NCBI GenBank assembly: GCA_016861105.1
Contig: BOKS01000006.1
Span: 1-64,000, forward strand
DNA length: 64,000 nt
Source of the DNA: Betaproteobacteria bacterium
GTDB taxonomy: Bacteria; Pseudomonadota; Gammaproteobacteria; Burkholderiales; Casimicrobiaceae
Direction: 5' to 3'
The notes beneath the pieces were generated by a model that searched no databases, had not been told where the DNA came from, and saw only the letters and a program-made list of their open reading frames with translations. The translations under genes were made by a program, and so were the position numbers. Every line of letters begins with the position of its first letter. Position 1 is the first letter of the stretch. Of this stretch, positions 56,074-63,635 are shown piece by piece.

Positions 56074-56847
56074 CTACAGCAACGCCTTCTGTTCCCGCTC
56101 GATGCGGTTGATGTAGCGCTGGATCAGCGTGACGCCGCCGGGCTGCAGCGCATCGAAGCGGCAGCCGAAGCGGCCGGCGGCCGTGCCGCCGCGACCGCCC
56201 GCGCCCTGGACGTGCACGACGTGCAGGTCGGCCACGATGGCGCCGAGATCGGGGAGCGGGATCGTCGCGCCGGCGAGCTTCATCGCCGGGCGTGGCGCGA
56301 AGTCGTCCGGCCAGCCGTACAGGGACGCCCCACCGCAGGAGAGGTCGAACACGGGCAGCGACAGGCGCCGTCCCGGCGGGTCGCCGTCCGCGGCGGGCGG
56401 GATCGCGAACTCGCAGGCCAGCGGCCGCCCGCGCGGAATACGCAGGCGGTAGAACTCGCGCCGCTGCAGGCGCGTGAGCCGGTCGGGGACCGGCGTCGTG
56501 AATGCCGGGCTGCCCTCGTAGTCGATGCGCTCCATGCCCTGCACGGCGAACTGGATGCGCACGTGGTCGAGCTGCGTCACGAAGGTCAGCGCCGGTGCCT
56601 GCAACAGCCGCTCGGTCTCGGCGGCGTCCACGCCGTAGTCGAACACCAGCCGCCCGGCGTCGTCGTCGACCTCGAGGAGCGCCGTCACGAAGAACGAGGC
56701 GCCGGCGTGCGCCGTGACGAGGGCGTGGCGCGCGACGAGGGCGCGGAGCAGGCTCGCGATCTCCAGCGCGCCGCGCACCTGGTAGCGATCGTCGTGCGCC
56801 GACAGCACCGCGACCTGCGGCGGCGCGTCGTGGTGGCCGTCCCTCAC
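56074..56847 (-). CDS. ycgR: flagellar brake protein YcgR (PilZ domain)
   Basis: 257 residues (GTG start). The N-terminal YcgR/PilZN domain (about 1-125) is followed by a PilZ domain with the c-di-GMP-binding RRxxxR-type segment RLQRREFYRLRIPRG (about 130-144) and the DLSCGGASL motif. When c-di-GMP is high, YcgR slows the motor by contacting MotA or FliG/FliM. The start overlaps the FlhB-like gene stop. It is the last gene of the late flagellar run. Confidence 0.88.
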   Translation of the reverse strand: MRDGHHDAPPQVAVLSAHDDRYQVRGALEIASLLRALVARHALVTAHAGASFFVTALLEVDDDAGRLVFDYGVDAAETERLLQAPALTFVTQLDHVRIQFAVQGMERIDYEGSPAFTTPVPDRLTRLQRREFYRLRIPRGRPLACEFAIPPAADGDPPGRRLSLPVFDLSCGGASLYGWPDDFAPRPAMKLAGATIPLPDLGAIVADLHVVHVQGAGGRGGTAAGRFGCRFDALQPGGVTLIQRYINRIEREQKALL

Positions 56848-57143
56848 GGCTCGGTCCCCAGCCGCACCGCGTTGCCGTGGTCGACGCGCGCGAGCCACGC
56901 GATCAGCTCGGCCACCGCGACGTACAGGGCAGGGGGGATGCGCTCGTCGAGGTCGACCTGCATCAGCAGTGCGACCAGCTCGCGGGAGTCGTGGACGAAG
57001 ACGCCGGCCTCCTGGGCGCGGCGCACGATCTCGTCGGCGACGAGGCCGCGGCCCTTGGCGACGACGACCGGTGCCGCGTCGCCGTCGGCGTAGCGCAGCG
57101 CGACCGCCGTGCGCGGGGCGTCGGGGGCGGGACCGGGCTGCAT
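56844..57143 (-). CDS. stand-alone FlhB C-terminal domain protein (FhlB-like)
   Basis: 99 residues. From about residue 12 (AVALRYADGD) it matches the FlhB cytoplasmic domain just after the autocleavage site; DEIVRRAQEAGVFVHDSRELV is characteristic. The NPTH cleavage motif and the membrane part are absent, so it mimics the cleaved FlhB fragment. Such proteins can partly substitute for FlhB-CC in export switching. It lies between a FliK-like gene and ycgR. Confidence 0.85.
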   Translation of the reverse strand: MQPGPAPDAPRTAVALRYADGDAAPVVVAKGRGLVADEIVRRAQEAGVFVHDSRELVALLMQVDLDERIPPALYVAVAELIAWLARVDHGNAVRLGTEP

Positions 57144-57158
57144 CGCGGCACTTCCGTC

Positions 57159-58118
57159 TCAGCCGGCCACGGCGAAGGCGTCGAGCGCGATGCGCGACTC
57201 GGCCAGTGCCGCGGCGAGCGCGCCGCGCGACTCGGCGAGCCGCGCCTGCGCCTCGGCGGCCGCGGCGCGCAGCGCCACGTCCAGCGTCTCGCCGCGCATC
57301 GCCACCGTTGCCGACACCGGCCCCAGCGACGGCAAGTCGAGCACGACCGTGGCCCGCCACGTCGGCAGGCACGGGCGATCGCCGCCGTCCCGGGCGTCGT
57401 CCCCGGTCGGCGAGCGCTCCTCCAGCGTGATCGTGGCGTGCTGGTGCGGCCACAGCTCGCCGGTCCACACCAGCGCACGCGCGTCGAGCGCGTCGAGCTG
57501 GCGGGTCAGCAGCGCGACGGCCGGCTCGGGGAGGGGGGCGTTGCGCAGCGCCTCGGCGCCGCCGGCATCGCCGGACGTTCGCCACTGCGCCTGCGGCTCG
57601 CGGGCGAGCGCGGCGGCGGGATACTCGCGCCGCGTCCAGCGCGCGAGGTGCGCTTCGTAGAACAGCCCGCTGTCCGCGACCGACCGTGCCAGCGCGCGCG
57701 CGACGTCGATCGCGCTCGCGCGCGCCGTGCCCGCGAGCGGCAGCGGCGCCTCGATGCGCGCCGACGGCGGTTCCGCGCTGCGCTGTCCCTTCAGCGCGAC
57801 GGCGACGAGCGCCCCCGCCCGCGTCAGGTCGAGCGAGGCGCTGGGGGAGCCGGCGTCGGCGCGCGCGGCAGGAAGGGGCGCGTCGCGGGCGACGGCCGCA
57901 GGCACGACACGCGAGGCCGCTGCCGCATCGGCGCGGGTGGCCGCGGCCGCGACGCCGCGGCGGTCGTCGTGACGCAGCTGCGCGGCGACCTGCGCCTCGC
58001 CGTCGCCGGCGATGCGCCGGACGTGGGCGATGCGCTCGACGGGGCCCGCCGCGCCGTCCACGCCGCCCTGCTGCCGGATCGACCGCAACAGCGCCGAGAG
58101 CGTGGCGAGGTTGACCAT
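57159..58118 (-). CDS. second FliK-like protein
   Basis: 319 residues. The N-terminal half is Ala/Arg-rich and low complexity. The C-terminal 100 residues resemble a Flg_hook domain: LPSLGPVSATVAMRGETLDV, then a long Ala-rich helix and SRIALDAFAV. It is shorter than the FliK at 43564-44814. It precedes the FlhB C-domain gene, so the two could form a paralogous switch pair. Confidence 0.7.
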   Translation of the reverse strand: MVNLATLSALLRSIRQQGGVDGAAGPVERIAHVRRIAGDGEAQVAAQLRHDDRRGVAAAATRADAAAASRVVPAAVARDAPLPAARADAGSPSASLDLTRAGALVAVALKGQRSAEPPSARIEAPLPLAGTARASAIDVARALARSVADSGLFYEAHLARWTRREYPAAALAREPQAQWRTSGDAGGAEALRNAPLPEPAVALLTRQLDALDARALVWTGELWPHQHATITLEERSPTGDDARDGGDRPCLPTWRATVVLDLPSLGPVSATVAMRGETLDVALRAAAAEAQARLAESRGALAAALAESRIALDAFAVAG

Positions 58119-58155
58119 GGGGGCACGCCTCGGACGCGGCTGCGATCGGGCGCGG

Positions 58156-58482
58156 TCAGCCGCCGCGCGGCGCGCCGCGGGCCGGTGCGAGCAGGCCGGC
58201 GTCGAGGCGCGCGAGCGAAGGCTCGGTGTAGCGGCGGATCGCCGCGTCGTCGGCGAGCACGCGGCGCAGGATCGCGAAGCGCTGCCGGCGGCCGTCGGGA
58301 CCGAGGCGCTGCTCGGGGTCGCCGTACGCCTGCAGGCGCTCGATGACGAGCCCGCAGATGCGCTCGGCCGCCGCCAGCGACTCCCAGTCGGCGTGGCGCG
58401 CCGCGTCGACCATCGTGCGCGACAGGCGCGCGATCGCTTCGTAGCACTCGAGGATGGTCTGTTGCGTGGCGTGCGCGTTCAT
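58156..58482 (-). CDS. fliT: flagellar chaperone FliT-like protein
   Basis: 108 residues, helical, with ILECYEAIARLSRTMVDAARHADWESL as in FliT. FliT binds the filament cap FliD and, in enterobacteria, restrains FlhDC. The ATG overlaps the fliS stop (ATGA). Identity in this family is low, so the call leans on size and position after fliS. Confidence 0.8.
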   Translation of the reverse strand: MNAHATQQTILECYEAIARLSRTMVDAARHADWESLAAAERICGLVIERLQAYGDPEQRLGPDGRRQRFAILRRVLADDAAIRRYTEPSLARLDAGLLAPARGAPRGG

Positions 58483-58901
58483 GCGGTGGCGAGGCGGACG
58501 TTGGGGGCGGGCGCCGCGGCGGGAGCGTCGATCGAGGCCCACGCGCCGCGCAGCTCCGCGAGCAGGGCCGTCACCTCGTCGAGCGCGGCGGCGTCGTTGT
58601 TCGCGCCGGCGAGCAGGAGCCGCCGGCACATGTAGGCGTAGAGCTCGGCCAGGTGCGCGGCGATCTCGCCGCCGGCCGGATCGAGGCAGGCCCGCAGGCC
58701 CTCGTCGACGATCGCGATCGCCCGCGTGAGCGCGCGCCCCTTGTCCGCGATGCGTCCTGCCGCGAGGTGCCCGCGCGCCTGCGCGATCGCGTCCAGCGCG
58801 CCGTCGTAGAGCATGACGATCAGCTGGTGCGGACTCGCGGCGGCGACGCCGGTCTCCACACCGATCTGCGAGTAGGCCTGCGCGGCACGGCTTGCGAACA
58901 T
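58479..58901 (-). CDS. fliS: flagellin export chaperone FliS
   Basis: 140 residues. The N-terminus AAQAYSQIGVETGVAAASPHQLI is classic FliS, followed by MLYDGALDAI. It binds the flagellin C-terminus to stop early assembly. A sigma-28-like promoter with a perfect GCCGATAA lies 31-57 bp upstream. Confidence 0.95.
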   Translation of the reverse strand: MFASRAAQAYSQIGVETGVAAASPHQLIVMLYDGALDAIAQARGHLAAGRIADKGRALTRAIAIVDEGLRACLDPAGGEIAAHLAELYAYMCRRLLLAGANNDAAALDEVTALLAELRGAWASIDAPAAAPAPNVRLATA

Positions 58902-58931
58902 GGTCGTCGGGTGCGTAGGGGGACATTCCGT

Positions 58932-58958
58932 TTATCGGCCGCGGCGCCGGCGGATTGA
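58932..58958 (-). promoter_or_regulatory. sigma-28 (FliA) promoter candidate for fliS
   Basis: On the minus strand a perfect GCCGATAA -10 box (58939-58932) lies 15 bp after TCAA (58958-58955), near-consensus TAAA. Transcription would start near 58925, about 24 bp before fliS. Confidence 0.45.
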
Positions 58959-58973
58959 GGCCGCGCCGGGCCG

Positions 58974-60989
58974 TCAGTCGTCGTCCCGGATCTTCGGCAG
59001 GTTCGCGAGCTGCTGCGTCAGGTAAGTGCTCGTCGCCGACAGCGACGCGATCGTCGTGTCGAGCGCGCGGTACTGGCGCAGGTACGCTGCCTCGACGCGT
59101 TCGAGCCGGGCCTCGAGGTCGGCCTTGCGGCGGTCGAGCGCGTTGATGCTGGTCTGCGTGCCCTCGGCGCGCGTGGCGAACACCCCGTCGCCGGCCAGCA
59201 GGCCGGCGAGCAGGGGCTCGAGCAGCGCGCCGATCCCGCGCGTGACCCGCACGCTGCCGCGCGCGCCGAGCGCGCCGCCCTCGATCGTCAGCCGGAGGCC
59301 CTCGACCGCGCTGCCCGCGGCGCCCGTCAGCGTCCTGCCGCTGCCCAGCGCCGCGAGGCCGCCGATCGTGCCCGCGACGTCGGTGCCGGTGGTGGCGACG
59401 GGTGCGCCGCCGACCAGCGTCGCCGCCGCGCTGCCGCTGAACGCGACGGCGGACGCCGAGCCGAAGCGGTTCGACGTGACCGTCAGCACGCCGCCGGACT
59501 CGCTCACGCTCACGCTGCTGCCGGCGTCCTTCAGCGCCTGGGCGCCGTTGAGCCGGCCGGCGAGCTCCGCCGCGAGCTCGGCGGCGGTCGCGTAGGTCTT
59601 CGCCGCCAGCACGACGCTGACGCTCACGCCGTCGATGACCGCGGTGAGCGCGTCGTTGACCCCCGCCGTGATCGTGAGCCCGGCCGCCGCCGAGCCGGCG
59701 AGCGTGCCGCGCGAGGCGAGCTGCGTCACCGTCACCGCGTGCGTGCCCGGCTGCGTCTTCGCACCGGCGCCCGCGAAGGCGACCAGCGCGTCGTCGGTGG
59801 TGCCGAGCGCCGCGAACAGCCGCTCGACCCCGGCGGCATCGGCGGCGAGCGTCGCGGCGAACTTCGCGGCGTCGAAGGTCAGCGTCCCGTCGACGGCGCT
59901 GCGGATCCCGGCCTGCGCGAGCGACGCCACGCCGGACGGATCGGTGGCCGCCAGCCCGCCGCCGACGATCTCGCGCAGACGCGACTGGATCTGGCGCACC
60001 GACGGATCGCCGGTGAGCACGGAGCCCTGCTTCTTCTGCGGATCGAACTTCGTCAGGCCCTGGATCGTCCGCTGCACGTCGTTGTAGGCCTTGACGAACG
60101 CTTCGACGGCGGCGGTCGCCTCGCCGGCCGACGGGGTGACGGCGAGCGTCGCCGGCGCGCCGGCGTTGGTCTTCGCAAGCGTGAGCGTCACGCCGGCGAT
60201 GGCGTCCGCCACGACGTTGGTGGGCTTGGTCACCGTGATGCCGTCGACGATCACCGTCGCGTTGCGGGCCTCGACCGTCTGCGTCATGTTGCGCCCGGCA
60301 CCCGCGCTCGCCGCGGGATCGTAGGCGAGCTGCGACAGCCCCGCGGCGTCGAGCGCGTTGCCGTCGTCGTCGGCGACGTCCACCTTGAGGCTCATGGCCG
60401 CGCCGCTCGACGACGCGAACACCAGCCGCTTGCCGGCGGCGCTGCCGTCGTCGACGATCGTGGCGGTCACCCCGATCTTCGCGGCGTTCACGGCATCGCG
60501 GATGCCGGCGAGCGACGACTGGCCGGGCGCGATGGTCACGGTGCCGGTCGCCGCGGCGTCGTTCGGCGTGAACGTGCCGCCCGACCAGGTCCCGAAGCGG
60601 AACGTGAGCGTGCCGCTGCCCACGGCGTCCGCCGACGACGCGAAGCCGCCGGAGGCGATGCGGTGCGCCTGCGCGAGCGAGGTGACCTCGATGGAGTGGC
60701 TGCCCGCGAACGCGCCGGTGCCCGCCGCGACGCTGGCCACGCCCTCGTCGGACAGCGTCGCGCTCATCGCGCGGAAGGCGCTGCCCGCCGTCAGGCCCGC
60801 GAGCGCGCCCTGCAGCGCGGACAGCGCGCCCTTGAGCACCCCGTAGGCCGAGAGCTTCGCCTGGAAGGCGCCCTGCTGGCGTGCGATCGCCTCCAGCGGG
60901 CGCCGCTCCACGGCCATGAGCTTCTCGACGATGGCGTTGACGTCGAGCCCCGAGCCGATGCCGGGCGATGCGAGCGGGGAGAGGGCCAT
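58974..60989 (-). CDS. fliD: flagellar filament cap protein FliD
   Basis: 671 residues. The N-terminus SPGIGSGLDVNAIVEKLMAVE (about 8-28) and the C-terminal coiled helix with LERVEAAYLRQYRALDTTIA are FliD landmarks; the middle is variable repeat-like beta structure. The cap sits at the filament tip and folds flagellin. It is longer than the enteric protein (about 470), with an enlarged outer domain. It precedes fliS by 72 bp. Confidence 0.95.
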   Translation of the reverse strand: MALSPLASPGIGSGLDVNAIVEKLMAVERRPLEAIARQQGAFQAKLSAYGVLKGALSALQGALAGLTAGSAFRAMSATLSDEGVASVAAGTGAFAGSHSIEVTSLAQAHRIASGGFASSADAVGSGTLTFRFGTWSGGTFTPNDAAATGTVTIAPGQSSLAGIRDAVNAAKIGVTATIVDDGSAAGKRLVFASSSGAAMSLKVDVADDDGNALDAAGLSQLAYDPAASAGAGRNMTQTVEARNATVIVDGITVTKPTNVVADAIAGVTLTLAKTNAGAPATLAVTPSAGEATAAVEAFVKAYNDVQRTIQGLTKFDPQKKQGSVLTGDPSVRQIQSRLREIVGGGLAATDPSGVASLAQAGIRSAVDGTLTFDAAKFAATLAADAAGVERLFAALGTTDDALVAFAGAGAKTQPGTHAVTVTQLASRGTLAGSAAAGLTITAGVNDALTAVIDGVSVSVVLAAKTYATAAELAAELAGRLNGAQALKDAGSSVSVSESGGVLTVTSNRFGSASAVAFSGSAAATLVGGAPVATTGTDVAGTIGGLAALGSGRTLTGAAGSAVEGLRLTIEGGALGARGSVRVTRGIGALLEPLLAGLLAGDGVFATRAEGTQTSINALDRRKADLEARLERVEAAYLRQYRALDTTIASLSATSTYLTQQLANLPKIRDDD

Positions 60990-61024
60990 CGTCGGGTCCT
61001 GGGCTGGGGCGCGGCGCCGGCGCG

Positions 61025-61384
61025 TCAGGCGCGCGCGCGCACGAGCAGGGCTTCCATGCGGTCGAGCGCCCGGGCGATCGCCAGCATCTCGGGCGAGGGC
61101 ACCTGGCGCAGCACGTTCTGGCTCTGCCGGTCGACGAGGCGCACGATCACCTGCCCGAGGTCGGGATCGACCTCGAACTGCAGGGCCGGTGCCACGACCG
61201 ACATCTGGCGGTTCGCCTTGGCGACGGCCTGTTCGACCGCGGCGCGCGACACCGCGCCGGCGTCGCCGGCGGGCGCATCCGCGAGCGCCTCGTCGGCCAC
61301 GCGCCCGGGCGCGGCGTCGGCGCGCGTGCCGGGCGTCGGGGGCGCCGCCGTCGCGAGCGGCGCGAGCGTCGGGAGGATCCTCAT
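61025..61384 (-). CDS. flaG: FlaG family flagellar protein
   Basis: 119 residues. The C-terminal half matches FlaG (LQFEVDPDLGQVIVRLVDR and VLRQVPSPEMLAIARAL). FlaG affects filament length in several bacteria. It lies between fliC and fliD, its usual place. Confidence 0.92.
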   Translation of the reverse strand: MRILPTLAPLATAAPPTPGTRADAAPGRVADEALADAPAGDAGAVSRAAVEQAVAKANRQMSVVAPALQFEVDPDLGQVIVRLVDRQSQNVLRQVPSPEMLAIARALDRMEALLVRARA

Positions 61385-61408
61385 GGCGGTCTACCTCCGC
61401 AATGGAGA

Positions 61409-61440
61409 CCCCGGCCGGGCCCGGGAGGACACGGCCGGGG
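61409..61440 (-). terminator. GC-rich stem-loop between fliC and flaG
   Basis: A perfect 9-bp stem, CCCCGGCCG / CGGCCGGGG, with a 14-nt loop, lies about 20 bp after the fliC stop. No strong T-tract follows. It likely attenuates readthrough into flaG-fliD or protects fliC mRNA, giving excess flagellin. Confidence 0.5.
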
Positions 61441-61457
61441 CGCGGACCACGTCCGTC

Positions 61458-62615
61458 CTAGCCGCGGAGGAGCGTGAGGACGTTGTTGGGCAGCGCATTG
61501 GCCTGGGCGAGCATCGCCGTGCCGGCCTGCTGCAGGATCTGGGCGCGGGTGAGGTTGGCGGTTTCAGCCGCGAAGTCCGCGTCCTGGATCCGGCTGCGCG
61601 ACGCCGACAGGTTCTCGGCGGCGGTCTGCAGGTTGGTCACGACCGACTGGAAGCGGTTCTGGACCGCACCCAGCGTCGCGCGCGTGCTGTTCACCGTCGA
61701 CAGCGCGCTGTCGGCGAGCTGGATCGCGAGCTGCGCGTTCGCGTAGTTCGACACGTCGAGGCCGGCGATGCCGGTGGTCGTCGTCACGGTGCCGACCGAG
61801 CCGTTGGCCCAGCCCGCGACCGTCGCGCTGTTCGTCGTGCCCGCGAAGGTGATCGCGGCTGCGCTCGTCAGCGTGATCTGGCCGGTCGCCGTGTTGTACA
61901 CGGCGCCCACGCCGGTCTGCGCGGCGACGTTGTTGATCGCGTTGACCAGCTGGCCGGCGCGCTCGGCGGCGCTGCTCGCCGCCCCGACCGCGCCGATGTC
62001 CACGCCGTTGATCGTCACGCCGCCGGCCGCGATCGCGGTGCCGAAGCCGGTCAGCGACGAGGCCGCGACCGACAGCGCCGCACCGCTCGCCTGCGACACG
62101 GAGCCGATCGCCGCGACGTTCGCGTCGGTGATCGACGAGACCGTGATCGACTCGCCGGCGTTGGCGCCGACCTGGAACACCGCGCCGGCGAAGCTGCCGT
62201 CGAGGAGCTTCACGCCGTTGAACGACGTCTGGTTGGCCACGCGGTCGATTTCGTTCAGCAGCTGGCCGACTTCCACCTGCAGGGCGGCGCGGTCGGACGC
62301 GCTGTTGGTCGCGTTGCTCGACTGCACGGCCAGCTCGCGGATGCGCTGCAGGTTGTTGCCGATCTCCGACAGCGCGCCCTCGGCGGTCTGCGCCAGCGAG
62401 ATGCCGTCGTTCGCGTTGCGCGCCGCCTGGTTGAGGCCGCGGATCTGCGCCGTGAAGCGCTCGCTGATCGCGAGGCCGGCCGCGTCGTCCTTCGCGCTGT
62501 TGATGCGGAGGCCGGACGACAGGCGCTGCAGCGACACGTTGAGCGCGTTCTGCGACGCGTTCAGGTTGCGCTGCGCGTTCAGCGAAGCGATGTTCGTGTT
62601 GATGACTTGAGGCAT
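61458..62615 (-). CDS. fliC: flagellin
   Basis: 385 residues. The conserved D0/D1 ends are clear: [17 protein letters not shown] at the N-terminus and [19 protein letters not shown] near the C-terminus. The central D2/D3 region (about 180-290) is Ala/Thr/Gly-rich and short. It builds the filament. An AAGGAGA site lies just upstream of the ATG, and a strong sigma-28 promoter is at 62709-62736. Confidence 0.97.
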   Translation of the reverse strand: MPQVINTNIASLNAQRNLNASQNALNVSLQRLSSGLRINSAKDDAAGLAISERFTAQIRGLNQAARNANDGISLAQTAEGALSEIGNNLQRIRELAVQSSNATNSASDRAALQVEVGQLLNEIDRVANQTSFNGVKLLDGSFAGAVFQVGANAGESITVSSITDANVAAIGSVSQASGAALSVAASSLTGFGTAIAAGGVTINGVDIGAVGAASSAAERAGQLVNAINNVAAQTGVGAVYNTATGQITLTSAAAITFAGTTNSATVAGWANGSVGTVTTTTGIAGLDVSNYANAQLAIQLADSALSTVNSTRATLGAVQNRFQSVVTNLQTAAENLSASRSRIQDADFAAETANLTRAQILQQAGTAMLAQANALPNNVLTLLRG

Positions 62616-62708
62616 GAGCGTCTCCTTGGAAGAGGTTGCGGCGTCAGTCCGCCGATGACTAGCTGCCCCTTGTCGATCGGAACGCACCGAGCAGCGCCGT
62701 CAGGGGCG

Positions 62709-62736
62709 TTATCGGAAGGCGTCGCGCAAAACTTTA
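62709..62736 (-). promoter_or_regulatory. sigma-28 (FliA) promoter of fliC
   Basis: On the minus strand TAAAGTTT (62736-62729) and TCCGATAA (62716-62709) match the FliA consensus TAAAGTTT-N11-GCCGATAA with a 12-bp spacer and one -10 mismatch. Start near 62702, leaving a leader of about 87 nt. Confidence 0.8.
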
Positions 62737-62838
62737 AGGCGCGCGGCGCCACGCCCGGACCGTCGGCAGCGGCACGCGCCCACATCCGCCGTCGCCTCAT
62801 CCGCGGCCGACTCTACCCGGGCCGCACGCGCGCAAAGC

Positions 62839-62872
62839 CGCGAGGAGGCGGGGCATTTCCCGCCTCCTCGCG
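62839..62872. other. 14-bp perfect stem-loop in the fliC-flhD intergenic region
   Basis: CGCGAGGAGGCGGG and its complement flank the loop GCATTT. No T-run follows on the plus strand; on the minus strand GCTTTG follows. It may be a bidirectional terminator or barrier between fliC and flhD. Confidence 0.55.
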
Positions 62873-63018
62873 TGGTGTACAACCAGATCAGCGCTGGAAA
62901 AACTCGTGCCGTGCCGCGTCAGTCGCTCGTGCCGGTTTTCGTCCGGGACCGGTGCGCCGGCGCGGCGCGAGGGCCGTCGTGCACGTTCGTCGGCCGGCGC
63001 GGCGTCATAGCGAAACCC

Positions 63019-63034
63019 CTGCCGGAACCGGCAG
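63019..63034. promoter_or_regulatory. palindrome A upstream of flhD
   Basis: CTGCCGG-AA-CCGGCAG, 7-bp arms, 214 bp before the flhD ATG (centre). Candidate operator. Confidence 0.4.
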
Positions 63035-63075
63035 TTGTGACCGTTCGTCGGTGCCGCCTGACGCTGCGCGGCAGC

Positions 63076-63090
63076 TATGCCATTGGCATA
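63076..63090. promoter_or_regulatory. palindrome B upstream of flhD
   Basis: TATGCCA-T-TGGCATA, 7-bp arms. Its AT-rich edges contain TAT/ATA steps that could overlap a -10 region. Candidate operator. Confidence 0.45.
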
Positions 63091-63109
63091 TCCTGCAAGG
63101 CGGCGCCTA

Positions 63110-63123
63110 CACGCGATCGCGTG
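63110..63123. promoter_or_regulatory. palindrome C upstream of flhD
   Basis: CACGCGATCGCGTG is a fully symmetric 14-mer. With palindromes A and B it gives three dyads within 105 bp. Confidence 0.35.
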
Positions 63124-63240
63124 CGTCGCCGTCACGACCTCGGGGTGCGTCGCCCTTCAGAGCCCCTAACTCCGCGGAACAAGATGCCTCCGACGCGTCG
63201 CGGAAAGCGGCGTGCGACCCAGACAGGACAGGAGTACGAC

Positions 63241-63555
63241 ATGAACACCGACCGACTGCTCGCCGAGATCCGGGAGGCGAATCTCGCCTACCTCGTGCTC
63301 GCCCAGCACCTGATCCGGCAGGACCGTGCCGAGGCGCTCTACCGGCTGGGCATCAGCGAGGACGTCGCCGCCATCCTCGACGGGCTGTCCACCTCGCAAC
63401 TCCTGAAGATCGCGGCGTCGAACATGCTGATGTGCCGCTTCCGCTTCGACGACCAGGTCGTCTGGAAGCTGCTGGTCAGCCACGCGCGCGAGCGCGGCAC
63501 GGGCGGTGTCCACGCCGCGATCCTGATGGCCGACGCCGTCCCCGAGGGTGCGTGA
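63241..63555 (+). CDS. flhD: flagellar transcriptional regulator FlhD
   Basis: 104 residues. LLAEIREANLAYLVLAQHLIRQDRAEALYRLGI (the N-terminal half) matches FlhD of beta- and gammaproteobacteria. It forms the FlhD4C2 activator of class II flagellar genes. CAGGAG lies 9 bp upstream of the ATG. The upstream 370 bp hold three palindromes but no promoter I can fix with confidence. Confidence 0.95.
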   Translation: MNTDRLLAEIREANLAYLVLAQHLIRQDRAEALYRLGISEDVAAILDGLSTSQLLKIAASNMLMCRFRFDDQVVWKLLVSHARERGTGGVHAAILMADAVPEGA

Positions 63556-63635
63556 CATGAATCGCCCACGCTGCCTGCGGTCGCGGCCCCCGGGCGCGGC
63601 GAGCCGCCTCCGCGCAGTCCCGCGGGGGACCTGAC

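Noticed and set aside
63091-63096. Possible sigma-54 promoter TGGCAT-TGC in front of flhD
   Set aside because: The distance between GG and GC is 8, not 10.
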